Source of the DNA: Scenedesmus sp. ARA3
Lineage: Eukaryota; Chlorophyta; Chlorophyceae; Sphaeropleales; Scenedesmaceae
Reading direction: 5' to 3'
Assembly: GCA_004335835.1 (NCBI GenBank)
Contig: RWJK01001676.1
Location: forward strand, 1-64,000
DNA: 64,000 nucleotides
The translations under genes were made by a program, and so were the position numbers. The notes under the pieces were generated by a model. That model was not told the origin of the DNA. It saw only the letters and a program-made list of their open reading frames with translations, and ran no database searches. Below, one piece after another: positions 46,550 through 58,429 of the stretch (positions within the stretch are counted from its first letter, which is position 1; each line of letters begins with the position of its first letter).

Positions 46550-48154
46550 TCACGCCTGCTGTGTGAGATGCTGCCAGGTGTGCAGCACAAAGCCCTCCAC
46601 TGCCTGCAGCAACTGCTGCTGCCGTCCTGCAAACCAGTGATCAGCGCCCTCCACTTCAACCAGCTGCGATCCTGCAAGCACAATGGCAGCCAGCAGCAGA
46701 TGTGGACACCCGCGATGGGTGCGTGTCATGCAGCAGCAGCAAAGGTGATGTGCAGGCAGTTGAAGCTCCCCTAAGCGTTGTGCTGTCAACTGCTGTGTGG
46801 GTTTGCAGGTGCCGTGCTGGCTGCCAGCTGTGCTGCATCTGTCTCTTCATGACGCTGTATATCCATACAACCCAGCAGACACCGGTTGACATATGCATCG
46901 CAGGAATCATTTGGCAGCCGAGAGACAGGGCCCAGGCCCCGCGGCGGGTGGCATGTGTGTGCAACCGCCATGATGTTATGCATGATACCAGGACCTGCAT
47001 CCACACACTTTGCTCAGGACATCAAACCGTATGCTGACCAGCACCCCACCTGCAATGCTGCCTGCCAGCTGCACTATTACTCAAAGCTTCACAGGTGGGG
47101 TCGCAGGCGCCATGCAGCACCAGCACACGGACCGCAACCATACCTGTTCCTGCCCATGAAACTATGTCCTTGCACGCCCTCAAACGCAAACCACCATTCA
47201 CCCCACCTGCTATGCTGGCTGCCAGCTGTGCCGCATCCGAAGCTTCAAAAATCGGGTCGCAGGCGCCGTGCAGCAGCAGCACACGGACAGCAACAAGACC
47301 TGTCCCTGCCCTTGAACAAGATACTAGCGCCCCTTCCATCGCAAACCCCCATTCACCCGATTTGCGATGCTGCCTGCCAGCTGTGCTGCATCTGATGCTT
47401 ACACATGCGCGCCGTTGCTGCATGCGTCCATATATACACAAATACCAACCAAGTCCAACAACCCCACCTGCTATGTCGCCTGCCAGCTGTGCTGCATCTG
47501 ACGCTTCACAGATCGGGTCACAGGCGCCATGCAGCACCAGCACTGACGGCCGCGGCTGCCGGGTGCTGATGCGGCTACATGCCCCTGCAACATCCAGGGA
47601 GAAGCGCTCCTCCATTTCCTGCAGGCACACACCACACACAGCAGGGCATTAAGGCATCTGCAAGTACTGAGCAAAAAACATGCTCCTCCTCCACCCAGCT
47701 CATACATGCTGTGTTGCCGCCGCCCTGCTTGTGTGTTTCCAAATGCAGTCTACTTGCAGTCTACTGGCATGCTCCCGCCACCTTCAGGCAGAAGCGCCCT
47801 CCATCCCTGTGGACACAACCACGTGCAGCAGAGCATACATGCTCCAGGCATGTTGGCTGTAGGCTGCTGTTTGGTGGCTGCTGACAGCGTTACATGGCCA
47901 AGCATGCACTACTAGACACGGCATGGCATGGCCGTGTTCAAGCATGCAAGCAGCGGACCAGTGCTGCTGTGAGCATGCCATGCACGAATCCGTCAAGGGC
48001 GCATGCATGCTCTTAAGGTATGCAACAGCTCCAGTGGTGAACTCACTTCCGCAGTCAGCTGCCAGTGTATGGCTGCCCTGTCCCCGTCCCGCTTGGCCAC
48101 CTGCTGCCATGGGCCACTGTCCCGCAGCTGCTGCAGCACATCAGGGCCATACCT

Positions 48155-48203
<49 letters not shown>

Positions 48204-49464
48204 CAGCAGCAGCACATCTGGACCGTACCTGCATGCATGAGTGTGCAGGGCAGGTGCCTATAGGCGGCTCCAAGGGCTGCTGCAGTTTGCGAGGCACTCG
48301 GGGGGTACCGATGTCTGGCTAAGGAAGCGTTGCTCAGCAGGCGGTGCATGTGCTGCTTACATGTCCAAGGTTGTGCACGATGTACATGTCTGACCTTATG
48401 AAAGCCACCACTGCCTCTGTGTGACAACTGTACTCGAGAGGTCCGTAGCAACATGCATGCACCAAAGCAGCATACTCATGACGCTACAGCAAGTTGTGAC
48501 TGGCCGCCGCAATGCTGCGTCAACAGCACGCATGCTCTGGTGCATATGCACACCTGGTGCTTGCATATCACACACGGCAAGTGCGGTCTCCAAGGTCATG
48601 CGAAGTGCAGCAAGATGACAATGCCATGCCATGCACTATGGTCAACAAGCACTGATGCGTTGTACACACACCTCTGCACCATGTTGAGTGTCAGGTCGAA
48701 CCGCCCTGCCACCAGCACCATCATCGTGATGTCCCCACGCTGCCCTCCATACAGCGTGGCATTGATCGCACCCCGGCTGTGGCCTGCAGCAGTGTGCCAG
48801 CCGCAGCCAGCAACCGCAAACAGCAGGCTTCACAATCATGACTGTTACTAACAGCTAGGCAGGCCCTGCGGGCATTGCGGTTGGGACGCCAGGAAGTGCC
48901 CATTGCTAAATCATGTGTTGCGGTTTCTAGAGGCAGCAGCTGCCGAGGTGGCACAGAGTAGAAGCAGAGCTGGCAGCATCAGCTGCATGCCTCCTGCTGC
49001 CTTGGCCACTCACCCAGCAGCAGCACGACCTGCTTGTCATGCTGCTGCTCCAAGAAAGCCTTGGCAGCAGCCATCTGCTCCACTTCCTGCAAGCAGCAGC
49101 GGCAGCAGATGGTGTGGCCGCCAGTGCACGCTACCGGTTTACCATACAATGCTGCTGGATGTCGCTAAATGCCAAACCGGCTCTCATGATGGGGTTTGAG
49201 GCCAAATTTGCCCGCTGCCACTCTTGCCATGTTGGATGTGCCAACCAGTCCATGGCCATGTGCCAGGGCGGACGTCCTGACACGAGTCAGCAAACATGCT
49301 CACCTGCATGAAGTCTCCAAATTCAATCCAGTCCAAATCCAATCCAAATCCAAATCCAAACCAATCAAATCTGCTCACCTGCATGAAGCCGCCAAACCTG
49401 AAGGCGCCGCTGCTGTCCATGTTTCCTGCATAGTCAAAGCGCAGGCTGCTCTGCACGCAGGGGT

Positions 49465-49524
<60 letters not shown>

Positions 49525-49574
49525 NNNNNNNNNNNNNNNNNNNNNNNNNNNNNNNNNNNNNNNNNNNNNNNNNN

Positions 49575-49630
<56 letters not shown>

Positions 49631-50051
49631 CATGTGGTGAGGGATTTTGCAGAGACCTTTAGTAGGCAAGCAAGCCACTGCAACCCGGTGCATGTTGTGC
49701 CACAAACAAATTTCTTCTGCTCCTCTTGTCAGTTTAAGCATCATGGCAGTACCTGACCGCTACACCAGATCATGCTGCCTGTTTCTGCTTGGTCATTCAG
49801 CCGGCATGTTGCACAGTGTCTCTTGCAGATTTATGACATGGTGCTGCTCTCTCCATCGCTCTGTGCGGGCAGTGCCACAGCTGAAACCCCAATAGTCAGT
49901 GCCTGCTGTCTATGAGTGCCAGCCGTTTCGGCGCTGCGCACCATGCCAAGCCGTGTAGCCAAGTGCGCTGCTATTGCAGGAAAGTGGAAGCCGTTCTTGT
50001 GGGACGCGAAGCCATGACACAGGATGGCGCAGTGCTGCGCAGTGAAAGGCG

Positions 50052-50083
<32 letters not shown>

Positions 50084-50208
50084 TCTGCAGGTGCTGCTGC
50101 TTCTGAGGGCGGTGCTGCTGCAGCACCTGCTGCTGGCTCAGTCAAGATGCCTGCTAGGGTTTCACCGCATGGGCTGCTGAACGTCACAGGTGTCTCCTGC
50201 AGCAGCAT
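46550..50208 (-). CDS. Alpha/beta hydrolase, serine esterase-type
   Basis: Seven exons close into 300 residues: 49942-50208, 49379-49450, 49014-49086, 48672-48783, 48047-48152, 47468-47618 and 46550-46671. The fold landmarks are in order: CHGFASHKNGFHF (oxyanion-loop HG), LRFDYAGNMDSSGAFRFG, nucleophile elbow GHSRGA (Ser about residue 119), VLVLHGACDP (acid Asp) and GADHWF (His). The triad therefore looks complete. The pattern FDYxGNxxSxGxFxFG is shared with plant and bacterial serine-hydrolase esterases of unknown substrate. A polyAla/Pro insert (residues ~20-45, GCT/GCA repeats) lies between strand 1 and the HG loop. The start at 50208 is the first ATG; the frame is open slightly further upstream. 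Exons 2, 5 and 6 have fragment copies. Confidence 0.88.
47040..47815 (-). repeat. Hydrolase exon 6 (acid Asp) fragment array
   Basis: The intact exon is 47468-47618. 3' fragments coding VLxLHGACDPxxEASDAAQL lie downstream at about 47205-47290 and 47040-47115, with a shorter one near 47345-47400. A 5' fragment lies upstream at about 47770-47815. Confidence 0.85.
48160..48232. repeat. (CAG)n tract at hydrolase exon 5 acceptor
   Basis: About 14 CAG units on the plus strand, which are CTG on the sense strand, lie just upstream of the exon 5 acceptor. They separate it from a 5' exon fragment coding YGPDVL at 48210-48232. Confidence 0.8.
49465..49627. repeat. Long (CAG)n tract broken by an assembly gap
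   Basis: About 20 CAG units, 50 N (49525-49574) and about 18 further CAG units lie in hydrolase intron 1, ending near the exon 2 acceptor on the sense strand. The true length is at least 38 units and is unknown. It is the longest triplet tract in the window. Confidence 0.93.
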
Positions 50209-50782
50209 TGTGTCCTGTGGCTGATCTTTCACAAGTTTTAGGCTCTTGTGCTGGGCTATAGAGAGGTGCTGGGCTATAGAGAGGTGCTGGGGCTGATGAG
50301 GTTTGCTCTGAGAGGTCTACTGAGCATGCGTGTGGTTACTGAACTAGGAGAGTTGATGCGAGCAGTGCATGTTATGTGGCACAAGGTCAAGGTGTTGACT
50401 GGGAGCTAAAGCTGCTTGACGTACATAATTGCACTCTGCTCTGAGTTTGAGCAGGGAGCTGGTCCAGCGGTTTCGGCAGGTGTGCAGGCAACTGACAACC
50501 CCAACTGACAGGCGCGACACCAGCCAGCAGGATTCAACAAGCGGCAGGGAAATGCCAGTGCTACACTGGTTCATTGTTTCGTTCGCGATTGGCGTCCTTA
50601 CCCGGCGACCAACGAAAGCCCTGTGCACCTGCTGCCTGCTGCTCCTTCGTTGCTCTGTAACAGGCGTATCTATGTTTACTATTGCTTATTGACATATTAT
50701 CACCTTGTCTTTGTATTGATCAGCTGCGTTTTATACGCTCGTCTGTAGATAGAACTGCCAACCGAACAGCAGCAGTAGCAGC
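50209..50782. promoter_or_regulatory. Divergent promoter region, hydrolase / SPC3
   Basis: These 574 bp lie between the divergent hydrolase and signal peptidase subunit genes. A perfect direct repeat of GTGCTGGGCTATAGAGAG occurs twice near 50250-50287. No TATA element is assigned. Confidence 0.5.
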
Positions 50783-51751
50783 ATGCACACAGCCTGGACG
50801 AGGGCCAACACGGTCCTAACCTTCTTCGCAACCGTATTATCGGTGCTGTGCGTGGTGGTAACCGTCACAGATGTGTTCCACAAGTCGGACCCGCCTATCT
50901 CAGTAGAGCTCAAGGAGGTAAGCAGCAGCACTGCAGCAGTGCTCTCTGCAGAGCAGCAGTTGTTCAGCTGCCAGTGACACTACTGTTTATTATTGGAAAC
51001 GTGGGATGTTACTTGCGTTATAGCACGATCACTGCAGGCTATCATTCATCTGCTCAGCAGCGGCTGCAACCTCTGCGTGACAGTGTGGGGATGTACTGCA
51101 ACGACTGATCAGCGGTTGTGTTGCAGCAGTGTCCGCACATAAATCAGCTAGACACGCGGTTGTTTGCAACCAAAACACATTTCAGTATCACTAGCAGGGC
51201 GGATATCACAGTGTTGCAAATCTCCACAGCAAGTGCAGTCGCGCGCCGCAACCCCCAACAGCACTGCCGTATTTCTTGTCAGCCGTGTAACGCCCCGTGG
51301 CAGTTGTTTGCCGTCTTGATCAAGATCTCACTTCTTTGCTGCTGCAATCCATGCTTCACTGCTGGTGTGTCACCAGGTGAAGCGCCTGGTCACGCACCGT
51401 GGCAGGCAGGACCAGGCGGCGCTATCGATGCGGCTGGATGCAGACCTGCGCCCCGCATTCAGCTGGAACACGAAGCAGCTCTTCGTGTTTGTACAAGCTG
51501 ACTACGTCACACCTGAAAACGCAATCAACCAGGTCGTGCTTTGGGACAAGATCATAGAGAACAAGGCAGATGCACATTTGAAGATCCGGGCGCTGCGGCA
51601 GAAGTATGCATTCATTGACCAGGGGCGCAACTTGCGGGGCCTGCCGCTGAATCTGACAGTGGCGTGGAATGTGATGCCCAAAGTGGGGCGGCTGTTCACG
51701 CGCTCGAAAACGTTTGCTGTAGGCACATTGCCAGATGAGTACACGGCATAG
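50783..51751 (+). CDS. SPC3: Signal peptidase complex subunit 3 (SPC22/23 family)
   Basis: This is a subunit of the ER signal peptidase that stabilises the complex and the catalytic subunit. Two exons (50783-50917 and 51377-51751) give 169 residues, close to the usual 170-180. An N-terminal type II membrane anchor (VLTFFATVLSVLCVVVTV, residues ~11-28) precedes the lumenal domain. Conserved family blocks are FSWNTKQLFVFVQADY, NAINQVVLWDKII and LPLNLTVAWNVMPKVG. The Met start is followed directly by the family pattern xxRANTVLTF. A fragment of the 3' end (GTLPEEYTA) is repeated just downstream at about 51828-51870. It is the least repeat-affected gene here, with one intron. Confidence 0.95.
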
Positions 51752-52715
51752 CATGCCGCATAGCAGCTGTGGCAGCTGTAGCAGCGCAGTAGCTGTACCT
51801 GTTTGTTGCTTGTTGGAGGGGTGGGTGGGCACATTGCCTGAGGAGTACACAGCAAAGCATGCGGCGTAGCAGCTGCAGCAGTGTGTGTGGAGGGGTCGCG
51901 AGGGGTGGGGTTTGGGTGCGCGTGCTTGCATCCGCTGATAAACCATGCAAACCAAGCTGCTGTTGCACATTTGGTGCACTTGGTTGATGAACGTCACCAG
52001 GAACCGCTATGTGATTCTATGCGGGCTGGTTTTCAGGCCTCCTCATGATCATCGATGAGGAGGACTGGCCATGGAAGCTGCTCTATGCGGGCTGGTTTTC
52101 AGGATGACATTTGTTAGTGCTGTCTTTGTAAGGACCAGTGGCCCAATTTTTGTTCAGGTTGGCTGCTCTCTTGCTGCTCCGAAATGAGCCTGTCGTTGGC
52201 TCCCCAAACGGGCAAGATCATCGTGTGTAACTTTCACCGGCTAGTTCACTAGGAGTGTGGGCGGTGTGATCTAGATCTTGATCTGCAGCCAGACTCAGAT
52301 CTGCACCTGCTGGCCAGCAATGGGGGTATGTGATCTAGATCTTGCTCTGCCGCCATATCTACATCTGCACCTGCTGGCCAGCAGATGACGCTGCACACAC
52401 CATTTTGCCCGAATGAGGTTTTCTGTTACCAGGGGGAGCGGAATCCTATTGCACACACCATGCACGACACGCTGCGCTACTGTTCAAAGTATGCTGCAAT
52501 ACATTATAATACAATTCGAAGGACGGACCTGCCTCAGGCACTAGCCCAACGAGCCAAACATGTTAGGATGCAACGTTGCATGTTGATGGCTATGCTGCCG
52601 CACAAATTGTCGGCAACCCTGCATGACACCAGCATAGCATTGGAGCTGCATGACTTAGAACTTGAATGAAAACTTGGATCTACAACCAGCACTAGCCCTG
52701 CTGCTGCTGCTGGCA
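51752..52715. other. Convergent 3' flanks with short duplications
   Basis: I see no supported gene. A copy of the SPC3 3' end lies at 51828-51870. Two further local direct duplications are visible, one around 52015-52110 (CTATGCGGGCTGGTTTTCAG) and one around 52265-52385 (GTGATCTAGATCTTG.. to CACCTGCTGGCCAGCA). A TGTAA motif lies near 52225. Confidence 0.5.
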
Positions 52716-52719
52716 TCAT

Positions 52720-52759
<40 letters not shown>

Positions 52760-55392
52760 CTGCTGCGTCCTTTAGCGTGCTGCAGGCCTGCTTGTGCCCT
52801 GCCTTCCAGAACGCCTTGTTGCACTCAGCGCTGCACAGCTGCACTGCACGGCAGCCGCTGCACACGGTGCCCTTTCCAGCCACCAGCTCTTGCTCCGACA
52901 GCTTGGTGCAGTTGGTGCAGCCAGGGTTGGCGCAGCACAGCGGCCCCAGTAGCGCCAGCTGCGTGCAGACAGCTGCAGCAAGCTGCAGCATCTCGCTCAC
53001 AACAGCAGCAGGGAGCAGCTGCTTCAGATATGCCGTCAAGCCGCCAACCCCAACTACTCTGTGTGAGCCGCGTTGCATCTCATTGGCTGTTTCCACCACA
53101 CCAGCCGCCCGCAGCTGCCGCTGCAGGCGCTGCTGCAGCTGCACCACATCTGCCATATGTTGCGGGTTGCTGCTACTGCTGCTGCTGCTGCTGCCCCCTG
53201 CCCCTTAAGGCATCAGGATGCCGATACCCGCTACGCATGTCATCATGCTAGTGATCGCCACGGGGACATTGGCCAACGCCTCTGCGTCCTCCAGCTGCTG
53301 CTGCTGCTGCTGCTGCGGGTCTGCTGCTGCTGCTGCTGAGGATGCAGCAGGCGATTTATACTGCTGCAGCAGTGCTGCTGCAGCCACGTGCAGCGCCCTG
53401 CCCGCCATCAGCAGCATCTGCAGCCTATCTTGGCCTGCAGTTGCTGCTGTAGAGGTAGCCAAGACGATCGCATCTGCAACGCTTGCATGAATCGCTGTGC
53501 TGCTCGCTTGTACAAACACCAGCAGGGGAGGTATTGTGCCAGCGTGTAGGCACTTGCGTGTTGCTTTTAGGCAGGTCAGCAGCAGAGAGGGCTGCCAGGT
53601 GACACCACACCCGACTTCCAGCTCAAACTTCCTGCCGCGTGATTCCAATGCACTCTGTGTCACAAGCCGCATAGAATTCAGCACATCAGGCAGCAGCACA
53701 GATAGCATTGTCCAGCGTGCTGTGCTGCCATCTGCAAGCCTTACTGCTGCCTCCAGTGCTGCTTCTACTGCTGCCTGGTTGCGCCGAAACACTCCAAGCA
53801 CCAGGTCAGGGCTGCCTGCACACGGCAAACAAGATGTTATGTTATGTGATGTCACGTTACAACACGTTACAAAACACAGCATGGTCTCAGCTCACAGATA
53901 CGCACGAGGTCAGTGCTATGCGAATGCCAAATCATATGCTGCTGCTAACATAGTTCATGTGAAACACTTGTTGATGGTGCCTATCCATGCACACTGACCC
54001 GCAATCACACGATTCATGTGAGAGTCACAAGTGCGATTGTAACCCATGCCATATGTGCGATGCAAACACCTGAAAACCTGGTGATATGAGATGTTGTACA
54101 TAGGAGCACAGCACTTGATTCCAAAGTGACCGCAATGCTTACATGCAGCATGCCAGCTTTCTGTCAACAGCTGGCCAGCACGACACGCCTCTTACCATGT
54201 CGCAGCACCACCAGCACCAGCACCACATAGTTCCATGCAACCCTGTTGTTCTCGTCTGCTGCAGCTCGGCCTGCCTGACCCTCCCCTGCCCCATCCCTCA
54301 GCAGCTGCATCACTGCAGGTGCCAGCTGCAGCAGCAGCCGCACAACCAGCCCATCAGCTACTGCTGCTGCGGCTTGCGACACGCCCCCTGCTGCAGCAGC
54401 TGCTGCTGCTGGGTGGCCATCATCTGAAATCGGCAGTAGCTCGGGGTGCTGCATCTCAATGGCTTTGACGGGAAAACCGAGTGCAGGCGGAAGCACTCCC
54501 TGGTTGCGTAACGGCTGCAGCAGCGCCAGGTCGGCACCTGTCAGCAGCAGCGGCAGCAGCAGCTCGCACGCACGTGGCAGCATACTGTCGCTGCTGCTGC
54601 CCCTGCTGGCCGATGCAGCGGCTGCCGTGCTGCGGGGCCGCAGCTGCTGCTGCTGCGCATGCTGCACCAGCAGGTGGTACGTGCCTTCCAGGATTGTCGG
54701 CGCGTCGCTTGCAAGGTCAGCGAAGATAGCTGAGATGTCTTCAGGGAAGCTCAGGGGCTGCTGCAGCACGGGCGCCAGCGCAGCAAGCAGCCCCATGTGG
54801 TACGCTGGCACATCTGAGTCTACTATATCACGGCTGCTGCCAGCCTGCGCGCCAGATGAGCTGCTGCTGCCTCTGTTACTGCTGCTGCTGCTGCTGCTGC
54901 CCCTGCTGCTGCTGCCTGCTCCTCTAGCAGCAGGCACAGCGTTATCCTGCAGCTGCCTGAAGTTTGCTGCTGTGGCTGCTATGTACAGCAGCAGCTGCTG
55001 CACCAGCTCATCATTGCTGCATGCCTTGGCTAAAAACACACCAGCTGAGAGGTTCGCTGCCGCCCGCAGCGTGAACGGCCCAAAGTGTGCGGCACGCGCG
55101 AGCAAGCGCTCTACTAAATGAGGCGTGGGTGCAGTAGCAGCTGGTAGCAAGCCAGCTGGCAATCCCCGCCGGCCCCGCCTGCTGCTGCTGCTGCTGCCTG
55201 CAGTTGTCAGTGTCAGCGTCTCAATCAGGGCCCATTCCAGCCTTGCAACTGGCAGCGCGAGTGCTGCACATGTTGGCACTGAAACCTTGCCATGCAGCAT
55301 AGCAATGAGCCTGTCAAGGATGCTTGTGCAGAAGGTCCACACCCCCAGCATGGACAGCCCTACGCCGCGCATGTACAGCAGCCAATCTTCAC

Positions 55393-55432
<40 letters not shown>

Positions 55433-56835
55433 GATGTGCTGCAGCTCTGCAGCTGTCCATTTCATGCCGACTTCCAGGCTGCCCATCAAGCCTGCAGAAG
55501 CAGCGGCAAGGAAGTACAGTGCAGGTTGAGTGCAGTGCAGGTTGGTGCAATGCCCAGGCATCGCCTGCACTGAATCTGCTTTGCATGCAGCAGTGAGGCA
55601 GAGGTGCTGACAGCAGGCAGCAGACAACACTCTGTCCACAAAGAATTTGCATTCTACTTGTAAGCAGTTTGAACTGCAGTGCTGTGCTGGTGATGCTGAT
55701 GCAACCTGCTGCAATGCCAGCAGCATGTCATTGGCAGGCGCTGCACTCACAACTCAAGACATTGAATAAATGAGTCTGCCATTGGCCCCCCAAACGGGCG
55801 AGGGTACCCATGTGTAACGTTTTGAAACTTCGAATTGCGAAAATGTGAACAGTGCTGAGCAGCAGGCTGCTGCATGGCCTCACCAGACTCAACATCCATC
55901 TGCTTGGCCAGTGCATCCGCTATCACTGTACAATCAGTACAGTCAGTCACAAACCTTTCTAGCAAGAGGTGAAGCCAGAAGACGGAGCCACTCCCAAAGG
56001 ACCTTAGCTGATTCCTAATCATTGAATGCAGACCCACAAGCCAGGTTCAAATACGGCCAAAACCTTGAACACAAAAGCACTTGCTTGGACCCACCAGACT
56101 CAACATCCATCTGCTTGGCCATTGCATCCGCTATCACTGTACATTCAGTACAATCAGTCACAGACTTTTCTAGCAAGAGGTGAACCCAGAAGGCGGAGCC
56201 ACTCCCAAACCACCTCAGCTAACCAGTGAGTGCAGACCCACAAGCCAAGTCCAAGTACGGCCAAAACTTTGAACACAAAAGCACTTGCTTGGCCTCACCT
56301 GACTCGACAATCATCTGCTTGGCCATTGCATCCGCTATCAGCGGGTTCCTTATGAAGGGAGTGAGGCCTGGGGGCAAAGCATCCAGCAGGTGTGCAGCAG
56401 GTGCGCCGCTAGGCTTGCTGCAGCAAGCCTAGGACCTGCACTTGCGCTGGGCACACTGCTGCTGCTGCTGCTCCTGCTGCTGCTGCTGTTACCACTGCCA
56501 TGGTGCGTGCCGCCTGCGGGCTCTGTGCTGTCAGCAGTGCCCTGGTCGAGGTACTGATTCGAGCAAAGGAATCTGAGCAGCTTGCAGGCTACAGAGCACA
56601 GCAGCTGCAGCATTGCTGCGTCCTGTGCGGCGGGCTGGGTGCTGAAACTTGGGTTGAACCCCTGGCTGAACATGTCGCCTCGCTTCAGCCATTTGCCGTC
56701 TAACGCCGATAGCTGCATGCTGTTTAGTTCTTCAAGCCATGCGAAGACCTGCGGAGCCTCATTGGAGCTAGCCTGTTGTCTCGCTGCTGCTGCTGCTGCT
56801 GCTGCAGCAGCAGCGGCACCAGCTCGTGCACGCAT
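52716..56835 (-). CDS. Second MYND zinc-finger protein, frame interrupted
   Basis: Exons 52716-53815 and 54196-55491 are phase-consistent. An N-terminal exon (to 56835, ending at donor 56299) joins them in phase. The body is Leu/Ala-rich and helical by eye, with polyGln, polySer and Ser-Arg-Gly runs. The C-terminal MYND finger has CCANPGCTNC, CSGCRAVQLC and CNKAFWKAGHKQAC, followed by a short polyGln tail and TGA. Architecture and length (~970 residues) match the MYND gene at 7735. Two problems stand out. A TAA at 53205-53207 interrupts the same frame just before the MYND part, and the N-terminal exon needs a frame change near 56400 to reach FIRNPLIADAMAKQM. Small unseen introns, assembly error or pseudogenisation are possible. 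Confidence 0.7.
55887..56350 (-). repeat. MYND gene 2 exon fragment array
   Basis: The exon end coding IADAxAKQMxVESG plus donor (at 56299-56350) is repeated downstream at about 56094-56165 and 55887-55965, with a period near 207 bp. The two downstream copies share a longer stretch with each other. Confidence 0.8.
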
Positions 56836-57260
56836 CTCGGTCGCTTACGTTAACACAGCGTTCATTGACACCTGCTCACGAGTCGTTGTTCTTGCGGCTG
56901 CAGAACGTCTCGGCCTCGTCAACGTTCCTTTGAGAGCGCCACACTTCACAGCCTGTTCTCCGGTATCACCCTGACGTGTAGCCAATGTACACTACATGAG
57001 TCAAAGAAGCCAACGTCCTGGCCTTTGTTCTGTGTTGGTCAGCAGTAGAACCTCCAGCAAGCACACAGGTTTACACCAGTGGAACCCTAGTAGTGACTCC
57101 ATTGGAGTCACTCCACTGGTCCTGGCAGGGGGTGCCGTTGACTGTGGCCGACCGTGACTTCATTTGAAGCTCTCGAGGTCGACATCAGACCACAGATACA
57201 CACCTGGCAGCGGCCATGGAGCTCATTTGCCCTTAAAAGCATGCAGCATGTTACAACATG
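56836..57260. other. Intergenic with foldback sequence
   Basis: I see no supported gene. An inverted repeat occupies 57075-57120. Inner arms of 10 bp (AGTGACTCCA and its complement) flank one base. Outer 8-bp arms (ACCAGTGG and its complement) flank those. Confidence 0.5.
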
Positions 57261-57269
57261 TAATTACAC

Positions 57270-58429
57270 AGCCGCTACGAGCTGCGCCAGCTCCTTGGAG
57301 CAGTTGCGCACCACGCCAGCGCAGCATGCTTGAGCCAAACTTACAGCTAGTGCAGCATGTTCTGCGCTACTGTCGGGCGCCCATCAGCATTAAACACGCG
57401 TGCACCAAACTCCAGCAGCTCCTTGGAGCAGTCGCGTCTAGGCCGCCAGACACAGCATTGCTTGAAGGTGCGCAGCTTTGCTTTTTTCATGTTAGACGTT
57501 CCATAATACAAGCCAGCTCAGCACACTCTGGCCCGCTGCCCAGCTGCTGGATCAGCAGACTCTTCCCAAGTCCCCAACGAGCCAGCTACTGCAGCTTGCA
57601 ATGCGACCTGGCTTGGCAGGGCCCCCCAGCCGGCCAGCGTGGCAAAATTTTCATCAGTGCAGCAAAAACCTCAGTTGGCCCAAGCCGCAGCCTGGTCTAT
57701 GCCGCTGCTGGCTTGGCAGGTGGCTGCAGGCGGCCAGCGTGATAAACTTTTCATCAGTGCAGCATGTTCTGAGCAACCGGCGGCCGCCCATTTGCATTGC
57801 TGACGCGCACCCCAAACTCCAGCAGCTCCTTGGAGCAGCGCTGCGACAGCCAGCCATGGAATAGCCAGCGCTACACCCTCTGCGCTTCTGCAAAGCTGCG
57901 GTTTTTTGTTGTAAAAAACCCCAGTTGGCCCAAGCCGCAGCCGGGCTTATGCAGCTGCTGGCTTGGCAGGTGGCTGCAGGCGGCCAGCGTAATAAACTTC
58001 TCAATCAGTGCAGCATATTCTGCGCCACAGGTGGCCGCCCATTTGCATTGCTGACGCGTGCCCCAAACTCCAGCAGCTCCTTGGAGCAGTCGTGTGTATC
58101 CAGCTGCCGGTGCGGCAGGAGGCCCCAGGACACCATCAGCGCAGCATGATATGCGCTACTCTGCGCCACTGCGCAGCAGCAGACTTGGTGGGGTGCCACA
58201 GCCAGCGCCTGCCACAGCCGACTCATCAGTGCAGCATGTTCTGCGCCACAGGTGGCCGCCCATTTGCATTGCTGACGCGTGCCCCAAACTCCAGCAGCTC
58301 CTTGGAGCAGTCGTGTGTATCCAGCTGCAGCTCAATGAAGCACACGTGGTCGGTCTTGTCTTTGAGAGCTGTCTGCAGCGCGGCGATAAGCTCCGGCTCT
58401 GTGGCTGCCTTGACAGCGTACAGCTTGCC
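57270..58429 (-). repeat. PDC terminal-exon array, 3' copies
   Basis: The intact exon is 58226-58429. 3' copies coding [20 protein letters not shown] lie downstream at about 58008-58095, 57768-57838 and 57345-57440, with a shorter one at 57270-57310. A ~90-bp spacer (GGCTTGGCAGGTGGCTGCAGG..) is repeated with them near 57590, 57700 and 57950. A 5' copy with acceptor lies upstream at about 58565-58690. Confidence 0.87.

Noticed and set aside
53205..53207. Selenocysteine or recoded stop in MYND gene 2
   Set aside because: The codon is TAA, whereas selenocysteine uses TGA, and nothing else suggests a variant nuclear code.
54459..55121. Long plus-strand Ser/Ala/Leu-rich open frame
   Set aside because: It is antisense to the second MYND gene and has no recognisable domain.
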